From the IMG/VR virus record IMGVR_UViG_3300036399_000439, positions 1-28,035 of that record: 28,035 bases of DNA; one strand, 5' to 3'. Made by a program: the position numbers and the translations under genes. This DNA comes from a virus. Shown in pieces: positions 13,201-20,698 of the stretch. Below the pieces are notes generated by a model. The model searched no databases, was not told the origin of the DNA, and was given only the letters and a program-made list of their open reading frames with translations. Each line of letters opens with the position of its first letter. Within the stretch, counting starts at the first letter, position 1.

Positions 13201-14918
13201 TGGCATCGCTTCTCTACTACTGGACCGGGACTGCGTGGGAACCCATCGCTGGTGGCGGCGGTGGCGGTACGGACGGTATGCACATTGTCTCGGAGACTAC
13301 TCCCCCTCCCCCGCCCAACATCGGTGACATCTGGATTCAGCCCAACGCTCCCGACGTTCCCGGCGGCACTGGTGAACCCGGCCCTCAGGGTGAGCCCGGT
13401 CTAGCTGCCACCATTGAGGTCGCAGAAACAACCACCATTGACCCCGGCCTGCCAGCGGAAGTGGTCAATGTCGGTAACGAGAGCAAAGCCCTCTTGGCAT
13501 TCAAGATTCCCCGTGGCTCAGACGGCTTGCCCGGGGAACCCGGCATCCAAGGGGAAGCTGGAGCCCAAGGCATTCAGGGCGAGATTGGCCCCGCAGGCCC
13601 ACAGGGCGAACCCGGCGTTCAAGGAGTTCAAGGTGAACCCGGTGAGCCGGGACCACAAGGCATCCAAGGTGAGCAGGGAATTCAGGGCGAACCCGGCGTT
13701 CAAGGCCAGCAGGGCATTCAGGGTCCAGCAGGTCTTGGCATCAAGTATGTAGGCACGGTTCCTACACAAGCCGACCTTCCAGAGTACGGCACCCAAGGCG
13801 ACCTCTATGTTGTTGCCGATCCCGTGCCCGCAAGAGGGTATGTCTGGGATGACGAGCAGGTGGCGTGGATTGACTCCGGTCCAGTGCAAGGCCCTCAGGG
13901 CGTGGAAGGACCTCAAGGCATCCAAGGCATTCAAGGCGAGCCCGGGGCTGCTGGCCCGCAGGGAGATCAGGGAATCCCGGGTGTTGCTGGGCCGCAGGGT
14001 GAAGTCGGTCCCGCTGGCCCTACCGCTATCGCCACTGCCACTGTTCTTGGTGGTGTGAAGATCGGGGCTGGCATAACGGTTGAGGCTGACGGCACCATCA
14101 GTGCAAGTGCTGGCAGTGAATACCTGCTGCCAAAAGCCAGTGCGACTGTTCTGGGTGGCATCAAGATTGGCAACGGGCTGGCGATTGATGCCAATGGAGT
14201 TTGCACGGCTTCCCTTGCTGGCAACTATGTCAACAAGGCAGGGGATGTCATGAACGGCCCCCTCCGGTATTCCGCATTTACTGGGGCCACGAACTTCAAT
14301 GGGTCAGACGTTTACACCTACTACGACGGCTCCTATTACCGGCTGTATATGCCGGGTGGGAAGCAAGCGTTTGTTGCTGCTCCAGACACGGCTGTTGTTC
14401 AGTTCTTGGGCGGCAACCCACAGACCCCGTTTGTCCCCGCCGTAGACAACGACCTCACCAACAAGAAGTACGTTGACGGGGCTGTCTCAGGAAGCACGAC
14501 TTTCCTGAAGCTGGCTGGCGGGACCATGACGGGGACCATCGTTGCCCCGACCGCAGTCAACACGATGACTTGGGCCTCGACCTACAACATCTTTGGCTCC
14601 AGCGGTGGCTGGGCGGTCAGAAATGTCAACTCCAACTTGCTGCTTGTGACCACTACCAGTGTCGCGGCGGTGGTGCTGCTGGAGGTGAAGGCAACCGGCG
14701 CAGCCATTCGGTTTGGCAGTGCAGGCCCCACCATTACCAATGTCTCTGGCGTGGTGTCCGTTTCCGCGAACTTGGAGTCCACCGTTGCAGCCCCTACGGC
14801 AGCCAGTCACCTGACCCGCAAGGACTATGTAGATGGGCGAGTGATTGCTCAGGCTGCTGGTGGTGCCGCTCCCGCTGTTACCGGCCTGTCCGCTGGCACT
14901 CTGTTTGTTGAGTATTGA
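13200..14918 (+). CDS. Collagen-like tail fibre protein
   Basis: A 572-residue fibre protein. The N-terminus (YYWTGTAWEPIAGGGGGG) is the module shared with three later genes, followed by HIVSETTPPPPPNIGDIWIQP. About residues 58-64 and 102-180 are Gly-X-Y triplets (GIQGEPGVQG types), interrupted near 181-230 by the module GIKYVGTVPTQADLPEY...VW...W, then more triplets (about 225-275). After this come two copies of ATVLGGxKIGxG, a DLTNKKYVDGAV motif, LAGGTMTGTI and a later RKDYVDGRV motif, all typical of trimeric tail-fibre shafts. Gly-X-Y regions probably form a collagen-like triple helix as a long spacer between virion anchor and receptor-binding tip. The repeated DNA inside makes length changes possible. 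Confidence 0.85.
   Translation: MASLLYYWTGTAWEPIAGGGGGGTDGMHIVSETTPPPPPNIGDIWIQPNAPDVPGGTGEPGPQGEPGLAATIEVAETTTIDPGLPAEVVNVGNESKALLAFKIPRGSDGLPGEPGIQGEAGAQGIQGEIGPAGPQGEPGVQGVQGEPGEPGPQGIQGEQGIQGEPGVQGQQGIQGPAGLGIKYVGTVPTQADLPEYGTQGDLYVVADPVPARGYVWDDEQVAWIDSGPVQGPQGVEGPQGIQGIQGEPGAAGPQGDQGIPGVAGPQGEVGPAGPTAIATATVLGGVKIGAGITVEADGTISASAGSEYLLPKASATVLGGIKIGNGLAIDANGVCTASLAGNYVNKAGDVMNGPLRYSAFTGATNFNGSDVYTYYDGSYYRLYMPGGKQAFVAAPDTAVVQFLGGNPQTPFVPAVDNDLTNKKYVDGAVSGSTTFLKLAGGTMTGTIVAPTAVNTMTWASTYNIFGSSGGWAVRNVNSNLLLVTTTSVAAVVLLEVKATGAAIRFGSAGPTITNVSGVVSVSANLESTVAAPTAASHLTRKDYVDGRVIAQAAGGAAPAVTGLSAGTLFVEY
13602..13705 (+). repeat. 23-bp direct repeat in the collagen region, 81 bp apart
   Basis: The 23 bases at 13602-13624 recur exactly at 13683-13705. 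The offset of 81 bases is 27 codons, or nine Gly-X-Y triplets, so recombination between copies would shorten or lengthen the fibre without breaking the frame. Confidence 0.8.
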
Positions 14919-14920
14919 CC

Positions 14921-15337
14921 ATGACCATGAAAGTCTTGAACGCCAATGTTTGGAAAGCAGCCACCCCCAAAGGTGTGCTGGTCAATGGTGCATGGCAACA
15001 GCCCAAGCGGGTGTCTGTTCTAGCCGGTGGAGCATGGAAGGTGGTTTGGGAAGAGCCGGTCGCTGCCGAGCCCCCCTACCTCTATGACATCACCATTGAG
15101 TATCTGCCCAACTACGAGGTGAAGTTCACTGCCAAGATCGGTGCCCCAGAAGACCCAGAAGACGCATTTATGTTCAGGTGCGTCCAGATGCCAAGGGACG
15201 GGTATACGGGCCGCGTGTTCAACAAAACATGGGTGGCAAACGGCTACTCCAAGCTCGACTGCACCCTTGAAGATATGTCCAACGTGCCGGGGCGAGATCG
15301 CCGCACCATCAACTTCTTCATCACTCCCCGGCCTTAG
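14921..15337 (+). CDS. Virion-associated protein in fibre cluster
   Basis: The ATG at 14921 lies two bases after the preceding stop and gives 138 residues; a second ATG lies two codons later, and a TTG at 14915 overlaps the fibre gene. The N-terminal 45 residues contain two related stretches, GVLVNGAWQQPKRVSVLAGG and GAWKVVWEE, a beta pattern often seen in small phage tail proteins that carry ...VLVNGAWK... text. The C-terminal 90 residues look like one beta-sandwich domain with an RDRRTINFFITPRP ending. No collagen repeats. It may be a fibre tip or accessory carbohydrate-binding domain, or a fibre chaperone. The family is not recognised. Confidence 0.65.
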   Translation: MTMKVLNANVWKAATPKGVLVNGAWQQPKRVSVLAGGAWKVVWEEPVAAEPPYLYDITIEYLPNYEVKFTAKIGAPEDPEDAFMFRCVQMPRDGYTGRVFNKTWVANGYSKLDCTLEDMSNVPGRDRRTINFFITPRP

Positions 15338-15340
15338 TCC

Positions 15341-15652
15341 ATGGCAAATGCAGCTTATTACTGGGACGGTAAACAGTGGCAGCCGCTTTCCGGCGGCGGC
15401 GGGGCTTCAGGTCCACAGGGGCCCGTTGGTCCTGTTGGTCCAGCCGGTGATTCGGTCAGCGTCTTTGTTCAACTCACTGAACCACAGCCAAACCGTGAAG
15501 GTGACTTCTGGATTGAGGAGCCTCCAATTGTGAAGACCCCTGAGAAAAACACCAAGGTTATTCGCCTTGAGAAGAAGAAGTATCCAACTCTGGATAGTTT
15601 GAAGAAGTACCCAACCCTCAGTGATATTGAAAGGAAGAAGAACCATGGCTGA
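15341..15652 (+). CDS. Short collagen-like fibre-family protein
   Basis: A 103-residue member of the same set. It starts with the shared module AAYYWDGKQWQPLSGGGG, continues with about five Gly-X-Y triplets (GPQGPVGPVGPAG), then VQLTEPQPNREGDFWIEEPP, a second module shared with its neighbours, and ends with a Lys-rich tail containing two KKYPTL repeats. It lacks any receptor-binding domain. It could be an anchor or adaptor subunit for longer fibres, or a gene shortened by recombination between collagen regions. Its stop overlaps the next gene start by a few bases. Confidence 0.7.
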   Translation: MANAAYYWDGKQWQPLSGGGGASGPQGPVGPVGPAGDSVSVFVQLTEPQPNREGDFWIEEPPIVKTPEKNTKVIRLEKKKYPTLDSLKKYPTLSDIERKKNHG

Positions 15653-16238
15653 CGTTAGAATTTGGGACGGGGTTCAGTGGGTTTCGTTGCAGGGGCCGGA
15701 AGGTCCGATTGGCCCAGCGGGTCCAGCGGGCAGTGACGGCGTGGCTGGCCCCACTGGTGCCGATGGTGCTGCCGGTCCCGCTGGCGAGCAAGGCATTCAA
15801 GGTATCCAAGGTGAGGTCGGACCTGCGGGTCCCGAAGGCCCTCAGGGTATTCAGGGTATCCAAGGTGTTGCCGGTTTGGGCATCAATTTCAAGGGCGAGG
15901 TCCCGACTGAAGGTGATCTTCCCTCAGGTGCAGCCCAAGGTGACAGCTACATCGTTCAGGCCGATGACTCGTTCTGGGTCTATGACGCTGCGACTAGCAC
16001 ATGGGTGAGCGGTGGTTCGATCCAAGGTCCGCAGGGTATTCAGGGCTTGGCTGGCCCAGCGGGCCCCCAAGGCGAGCAGGGTATCCAAGGTGTTGCCGGT
16101 GTTCAGGGTCCCGCTGGCCCGACTGGCAGTGACGGTGTTGCCGGTGCTGACGGTGCCGATGGGCTTAACAGCGAGGTCTATAACCAAACAGCAGAGCCCA
16201 CTCCGATCCGTGAGGGAGCTATCTGGTTGGTCCCGTAA
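15645..16238 (+). CDS. Collagen-like fibre protein with inserted module
   Basis: The ATG at 15645 gives 197 residues and overlaps the previous gene by eight bases; a start at 15621 would overlap it more. The shared anchor VRIWDGVQWVSLQGPEGP runs directly into Gly-X-Y triplets (about residues 17-75). The module GINFKGEVPTEGDLPSGAAQGDSYIV...FWVYD...TWVSGG follows, matching the one in the larger fibre gene. A second triplet region (about 126-175) and a terminal module TAEPTPIREGAIWLVP follow. The whole protein is thus made of parts found elsewhere in the cluster. It probably forms a thin trimeric fibre without a large tip. Confidence 0.8.
   Translation: MADVRIWDGVQWVSLQGPEGPIGPAGPAGSDGVAGPTGADGAAGPAGEQGIQGIQGEVGPAGPEGPQGIQGIQGVAGLGINFKGEVPTEGDLPSGAAQGDSYIVQADDSFWVYDAATSTWVSGGSIQGPQGIQGLAGPAGPQGEQGIQGVAGVQGPAGPTGSDGVAGADGADGLNSEVYNQTAEPTPIREGAIWLVP
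15852..16100 (+). repeat. 24-bp direct repeat, 225 bp apart, flanking a fibre module
   Basis: The 24 bases at 15852-15875 recur exactly at 16077-16100. The offset of 225 bases is 75 codons, so exchange between the copies would cleanly remove or duplicate the non-collagen module between them while keeping the frame. Confidence 0.8.
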
Positions 16239-16251
16239 TGGCACAAAGAGG

Positions 16252-16285
16252 AGGGGCACACTAAGGGGATTATGCCCTTGCCCCT
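16252..16285 (+). other. Compound hairpin between two fibre genes
   Basis: AGGGGC (16252-16257) pairs with GCCCCT (16280-16285), and inside it AAGGG (16263-16267) pairs with CCCTT (16275-16279), leaving a five-base bulge on the left and a seven-base loop. It occupies most of the 80-base gap before the gene at 16319. No T run follows, so it may be a processing site or attenuator, not a full terminator. Confidence 0.45.
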
Positions 16286-16318
16286 GTTGGAGGCGGCACA
16301 CCAAACGAGACAGGCAGC

Positions 16319-17614
16319 ATGGCAACGACAAAGATTTGGGACGGAATAACTTGGCGTGACCTCCAAGGACCTCAGGGTCCAGAGGGGCCGACCGCTGTTT
16401 CTGCGGATGCAGGCAACGTCGCCAAGCTGGGCACTGATGGCAAGGTGCTTGTTGCTCAAGCTGACCTGAACGCAAAGTACGTCGAGGTAGCTGGCGACAC
16501 GATGACCGGCCCGCTGGCCGTTACGGCTGGTGCGACGATGACCCCACCGGCTACGGCCATCCAGCCCGGAACCGTCCTGCACGCTGTTCGTGAAGGCGGA
16601 TCAGCGTTTATTGAAACCTACAACGTCGGAGCATCTGGCACGACCGGACTGACCTTTCGCCGCAAGGCAGGAACCGTTGCCGCCCCAGCCCCAGTAGCCG
16701 CAAACACCAGCATGGGCGTTATTCGCTGGCAAACCAAGCCCAGCAACGGCAGTAATGACCGGATAACCGCTCAGATTGCGTTGGCTGCCACCAGCCCCGA
16801 AACCCCTGACGGGTACTTTGAGAGCGTTATAGCGTTCACGACAGTTGGATATGCAGCCGGTGCGCCCAACACAGCTATAAGCCTTACTAATGCCGCAGCA
16901 GGCCGCACTTGCACCATCAATACTGACACTTTTATTTGCGACGGGAAGAACTTTTCCGTCACCGCCTCTGGTGACACCACCGTTACCGGCACCCTATCCG
17001 CCTCTGGTGGCGACTTCATCGTCACCGATACCCAAGTTAAATCAGCCGTCACGGCGGGCGACAGCGTTACGGCCATTGGGCTTTGCGGGGCCGGTGTCGG
17101 TACGTCCGCAACCTCTGGCGGTGTATATGGAGTGATCGGACAAGTTACCGGCACGGTTAGCACGGGCATTGGGGTCAGCGGCAACGTCACCGCCACCGCT
17201 ACGCAGAACTTTGGCCTGCAAGCTATTGTCAGCGGCGGCACCCGCAACTGCGGCCTCTATGTAGATGTCCCGAAAGCGGCTGGCTCGTATGCCGTGCAGT
17301 TTCAGGGGGATGCCGACTCCTACTTCAAGAGTAATGTTGGCATAGGCTGGTCTACCCCGACCGTCGCCCTAGAGGTTGGTGGCGCAACCAAGCTCCGCAG
17401 CACTCTTGAGGTTGTCGGTAACATCACATCCACCGGGACGGCCCATTCGTTTTCATCTGCGTCTATCCCATCTTCTGCCGTCGTTGGCAGCACCGCATTC
17501 ACCCCGGCCAACTCAGCCGCCGCAGGGGTGGCTGGATCAATGAGGTGGGATGAGAATTTTCTTTATGTAAGAGTGGCTTCCGGGTGGAAGCGTGTCGCCC
17601 TCGCCGCCTTCTAG
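16319..17614 (+). CDS. Tail fibre / spike protein
   Basis: A 431-residue protein that begins with the shared anchor TKIWDGITWRDLQGPQGPEG and only about three Gly-X-Y triplets. Residues 50-70 hold DLNAKYVEVAGDTMTGPLAV, a typical fibre motif. The rest is a Thr/Ala/Gly/Val-rich beta region, with the sequence VGIGWSTPTVALEVGGATKL near residue 345, a text common in phage and bacterial fibre proteins next to C-terminal tip or chaperone domains. The C-terminal 30 residues (MRWDENFLYVRVASGWKRVAL) are the usual end of such fibres. It probably forms a trimeric beta-rich shaft that binds the host surface. The receptor cannot be named. Confidence 0.8.
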   Translation: MATTKIWDGITWRDLQGPQGPEGPTAVSADAGNVAKLGTDGKVLVAQADLNAKYVEVAGDTMTGPLAVTAGATMTPPATAIQPGTVLHAVREGGSAFIETYNVGASGTTGLTFRRKAGTVAAPAPVAANTSMGVIRWQTKPSNGSNDRITAQIALAATSPETPDGYFESVIAFTTVGYAAGAPNTAISLTNAAAGRTCTINTDTFICDGKNFSVTASGDTTVTGTLSASGGDFIVTDTQVKSAVTAGDSVTAIGLCGAGVGTSATSGGVYGVIGQVTGTVSTGIGVSGNVTATATQNFGLQAIVSGGTRNCGLYVDVPKAAGSYAVQFQGDADSYFKSNVGIGWSTPTVALEVGGATKLRSTLEVVGNITSTGTAHSFSSASIPSSAVVGSTAFTPANSAAAGVAGSMRWDENFLYVRVASGWKRVALAAF

Positions 17615-17622
17615 GAACCACC

Positions 17623-17928
17623 ATGACAACTGAAAACGAAGTAGTGACAGACACTGTAGCCGAGCCCGTCATCGACACCAGCGCAGCCGAACAGGCCAAG
17701 CGGGAGGCCGAGATGCAGGCAGAGTTGCAGGCCCAAGACAAGATGGCAACAGACTACATGGAGCGCGTTAATTCCGACATGGAGGCCCTGCGCGAAGAAG
17801 AGGCAAAGATTGCTGCTGAACAAGATGCCGCTCTCACTGAAGTTAGAGAGGCGTGTGATGCCGAACGCGAGGCTGTTGGCCTGCCTACGAGCGATGCGCC
17901 CACAAAAGAAGACAAGCTGCCAACCTAA
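17623..17928 (+). CDS. Acidic coiled-coil protein
   Basis: From the ATG at 17623 the product has 101 residues; an upstream in-frame start lies inside the preceding fibre gene. About residues 20-85 are Glu/Ala/Gln/Lys-rich with heptad-like spacing and no Gly or Pro, a clear coiled coil. The ends are Thr/Glu-rich and disordered. There is a single Cys (EACDAE). Its position between two fibre genes suggests a fibre-assembly helper or a trimerisation partner. No family can be assigned from such a composition. Confidence 0.65.
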   Translation: MTTENEVVTDTVAEPVIDTSAAEQAKREAEMQAELQAQDKMATDYMERVNSDMEALREEEAKIAAEQDAALTEVREACDAEREAVGLPTSDAPTKEDKLPT

Positions 17929-17937
17929 GGACCTGCC

Positions 17938-19623
17938 ATGAGCTTCACCCCCAGTTCCTGCAATCAAGTCCCCAACGCCTACCCGTATGGCTGTGGGTGC
18001 CCCTCGTACTCCACCCTCAGGATGCCTAGCAGGACATCTGTGGAGTGGGCATTGGACAACCCCGTCCTTGAGATGGGTGCTACTGCCTATGAGTCCGATA
18101 CCGGCAAGTGGAAGATCGGTGACGGCATCAGCACCTACATGGAGCTTGGTTATCAGGCAGAGCCGGGGGTGGCTGGGCCCGTGGGTCCTCAGGGGCCTTC
18201 TGGTCCGGCAGGTGCGGTCGGCCCCGCTGCGGAGCCCTACTCCCTCGTTATCGGATCAGTAACCACCGGGCCGGTCCCGATGGCAACGATCACGGGCACA
18301 CCACCAAACCAAACTTTGAATCTCGTCCTGCCAAGCACTGGCGGCGGGGGCACTGACACCCTCACCTTCGTGTCATCCCCGGCAGACAAGAATGCCTACG
18401 TTGGGGATGAAGTCACCCTCTATGCCAATGCTCAGTCCACCGAAACGCCCATTGTCTATATGTGGGAGGTGACCACAGACGGCACCAACTGGACCGACGT
18501 TAGCCCCGGCCAGTCGCTCAAGTTCACTGCTGCCCTTGCGGACAACGGCAAGACCTACCGATGCAAGGCCACCACTGCCACCTTGGGGCCGGTCTACTCG
18601 CTCTTGTCTGACCTGACCGTTTTGCCCAGCATCCCGGGCTCGACATGGAGGGCTGCAAGCCTAAAGGCACCCGCTCGCCTTGGGCACGGCGACAGCCTGT
18701 TCTCTGGATACGGCGGGTCTACATCTGATGACAACGGCATCACTTGGCGGGGCAGTTCAGTAGAACTGAACAACACCCCGACATACGGCAATGGAACGTG
18801 GGCTGGGATTCAGCACCTCTACAATGCCAACTACAGCCCTCCAATCAATAAGGCAATTCCGCACACAAGCCCTGACGGAATCAACTGGTCCCCCCAGACC
18901 GCATTGACGTACAGACTTGGGACAGCGGTTGCGTTCGTAGGCACTCCAACGAACGCCGGTGCCGTCCCCGGGGTCCAGCCCATGTCTTTCCTCAACGGGA
19001 AGTTCTTTGGTTTTCTTGGCACAATGGGACAGCGATCCCCGCAGAATGTCATCCCAATCTACTCCTCTGACGGCGACAACTGGGCGGCTGGAGTTACATC
19101 AGGACTGACTTTTGTAGACGGCTGGAACGGTGCCACAGCCTATGCAGACCTGTGTGAAGTGCGTGGAATTGCTAACAGTGCAACCTTATCGGTGGCTGTT
19201 GGGAGGGGGCTGCGAGGCAATCTCACCACCTCCCCCGTGACCACCAATAAGTGCATTCGGGCGGCTGACCCCAAGGGCTGGGTTGGGACCACTCTTCCAT
19301 TTGCCGCCTTGTGGAATGGCATTGCCTACGGGAATGGCCGGTTTACTGCGGTGTGCGACGGTGCCTATGCGGTTTCCAGCACTGATGGCCTGAACTGGAC
19401 GGTCATCAGGATGCCATCCACGCTCAACTGGACTTCCATTGCTTATGGGAATGGGACTTGGGTTGCTGTTGGTGGCCCATCGGCAGTATCTGCCATCTCG
19501 TCTGACGGCCTGACATGGACCAAGGTCACGCTGCCAGTTTCCGCAACTTGGACCAGCGTGACCTACGGCAACGGCAGGTTCCTCATGTCCAGCACAACGG
19601 GCGTGTCCCTCTACTCCAAGTAG
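17938..19623 (+). CDS. Fibre protein with Ig-like domain and Asp-box propeller
   Basis: A 561-residue protein. After a Cys-containing N-terminus, residues 27-72 hold a module like that of the first cluster gene (PSRTSVEWALDNPVLEMG and KIGDGISTYMELGY). A short collagen-like stretch (about 75-97) follows. An Ig-like domain is at about 140-225, with YVGDEVTLYANA, YMWEVTTDGTNW and YRCKAT patterns. The C-terminal 300 residues have at least five Asp-box-like motifs (for example SPDGINW, SSDGDNW, STDGLNW, SSDGLTW) with repeated YGNGxW/F strands, as in sialidase/BNR-type beta propellers. This end probably binds or cuts host-surface sugars. No sialidase catalytic Arg triad was checked, so enzyme activity is not claimed. 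Confidence 0.8.
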   Translation: MSFTPSSCNQVPNAYPYGCGCPSYSTLRMPSRTSVEWALDNPVLEMGATAYESDTGKWKIGDGISTYMELGYQAEPGVAGPVGPQGPSGPAGAVGPAAEPYSLVIGSVTTGPVPMATITGTPPNQTLNLVLPSTGGGGTDTLTFVSSPADKNAYVGDEVTLYANAQSTETPIVYMWEVTTDGTNWTDVSPGQSLKFTAALADNGKTYRCKATTATLGPVYSLLSDLTVLPSIPGSTWRAASLKAPARLGHGDSLFSGYGGSTSDDNGITWRGSSVELNNTPTYGNGTWAGIQHLYNANYSPPINKAIPHTSPDGINWSPQTALTYRLGTAVAFVGTPTNAGAVPGVQPMSFLNGKFFGFLGTMGQRSPQNVIPIYSSDGDNWAAGVTSGLTFVDGWNGATAYADLCEVRGIANSATLSVAVGRGLRGNLTTSPVTTNKCIRAADPKGWVGTTLPFAALWNGIAYGNGRFTAVCDGAYAVSSTDGLNWTVIRMPSTLNWTSIAYGNGTWVAVGGPSAVSAISSDGLTWTKVTLPVSATWTSVTYGNGRFLMSSTTGVSLYSK

Positions 19624-19630
19624 GTGAATT

Positions 19631-20698
19631 GTGTATTCGGCCTTCGACGCTTTGAGCTACCTGATGGACTCTGTGGGCGGCGGCGCACAGGATCAGGAAC
19701 ATCGTGTACTTAGGCAGGCCCTCTTCTCTGCCTACCGGGACCTTGTGTCTGTCAGGGACTGGCGGTGGTATCAGGCCGAGGAGCAGATCGACATTTGCGG
19801 TCAGGACACAATCTCTCGGCATACCCTGCCGTGGGGTGTCACCTCTGTTGATTCATTCATGCTGCCCCAGACTGGGGTCATTGCTGAGTACCTGCGGCCC
19901 ACTGAGTTTAACCGGCTGATTCACTTGCAGTTCCGTGGGTTTGCCCGCATTGCTTGGACGGTCATGCCTTCCACTCAGGTTCCCGATAGGTATGACCTCG
20001 TTGTCTATAACGGCTGGGCATCTGATAGCTGTGTTTCGGTCACATATCGCCGCCGCCCCCGTGACCTTCGCTTCACTGGATGGGAGCCGCAGACCAGAAA
20101 CGGCACGATCTCTTGGACTGACAAGGAGGTCATGGGTGACGGCACCACCTTCACCAACCTGATGATTGGGTCTGTACTCCGAGTGAGTGCTGACCCCGCT
20201 CGCCACCCCGAATCACTTACCGGAATGAACGCTTACTCCGACGAGGGGCTCATCTACGGTGTGGCCAATACCGGCAAGCTCTACGCCTACTCCCCGGCTG
20301 GCAAGATGGCTTACCCAGAGGGGACCAAGTTCGCAGTGACCGACTACTTGGACTTGGCACCCGGGATGTACACGGCCCTTTTATCTGGAGCCGAGGTCTG
20401 GCTGGCAAGGTTGATGGGCAAGAATATCGAAGGGGCCACGGGCATCTACGGCAGAGATTTGCGAATGGCTTTTGAGAGTGATGCCATCGCGGTCCTCTCT
20501 GGCCAAAGGAACGGCGGCGGTGGCCACGCTGGTGGCGGGGGTTATTACGCGCTCTGGTATCTCCGACCGGGTGTGGATCAAGGCACTGAGTGCTGCACAA
20601 CCGGCGGGCCCAATGCCAATGGCACTTGCTGCATCCCCCCGGAGATCAACGGCGGGTCCTCCAGCACGGCTTACGATAGCTGCGGGAATCCTATCTAA
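19631..20698 (+). CDS. Head-tail adaptor (tail tubular protein A-like)
   Basis: A 355-residue protein with a GTG start at 19631, preceded by AGGTGA; no ATG fits the N-terminus better. Residues 3-45 (FDALSYLMDSVGGGAQDQEH onward to AYRDLVSVRDWRWYQ) match the helical start of podovirus adaptor proteins that bind the portal and carry the tail nozzle. The middle is beta-rich (VTSVDSFMLPQTG...YLRPTEFNRL, VVYNGW...YRRRPRDL). The last 50 residues are Gly/Cys-rich (TECCTTGG, GTCCIPPE), an extra tail that is not usual for this family and resembles the Cys-rich style of other virion proteins here. It is followed by the nozzle gene with TAATG overlap, the common order in T7-like phages. Identification rests on the helical pattern and order. 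Confidence 0.7.
   Translation: MYSAFDALSYLMDSVGGGAQDQEHRVLRQALFSAYRDLVSVRDWRWYQAEEQIDICGQDTISRHTLPWGVTSVDSFMLPQTGVIAEYLRPTEFNRLIHLQFRGFARIAWTVMPSTQVPDRYDLVVYNGWASDSCVSVTYRRRPRDLRFTGWEPQTRNGTISWTDKEVMGDGTTFTNLMIGSVLRVSADPARHPESLTGMNAYSDEGLIYGVANTGKLYAYSPAGKMAYPEGTKFAVTDYLDLAPGMYTALLSGAEVWLARLMGKNIEGATGIYGRDLRMAFESDAIAVLSGQRNGGGGHAGGGGYYALWYLRPGVDQGTECCTTGGPNANGTCCIPPEINGGSSSTAYDSCGNPI

Noticed and set aside
13414-14058. Lys/Ala/Ser-rich open frames overlapping the collagen region
   Set aside because: They are out-of-frame readings of repeated Gly-X-Y codons.
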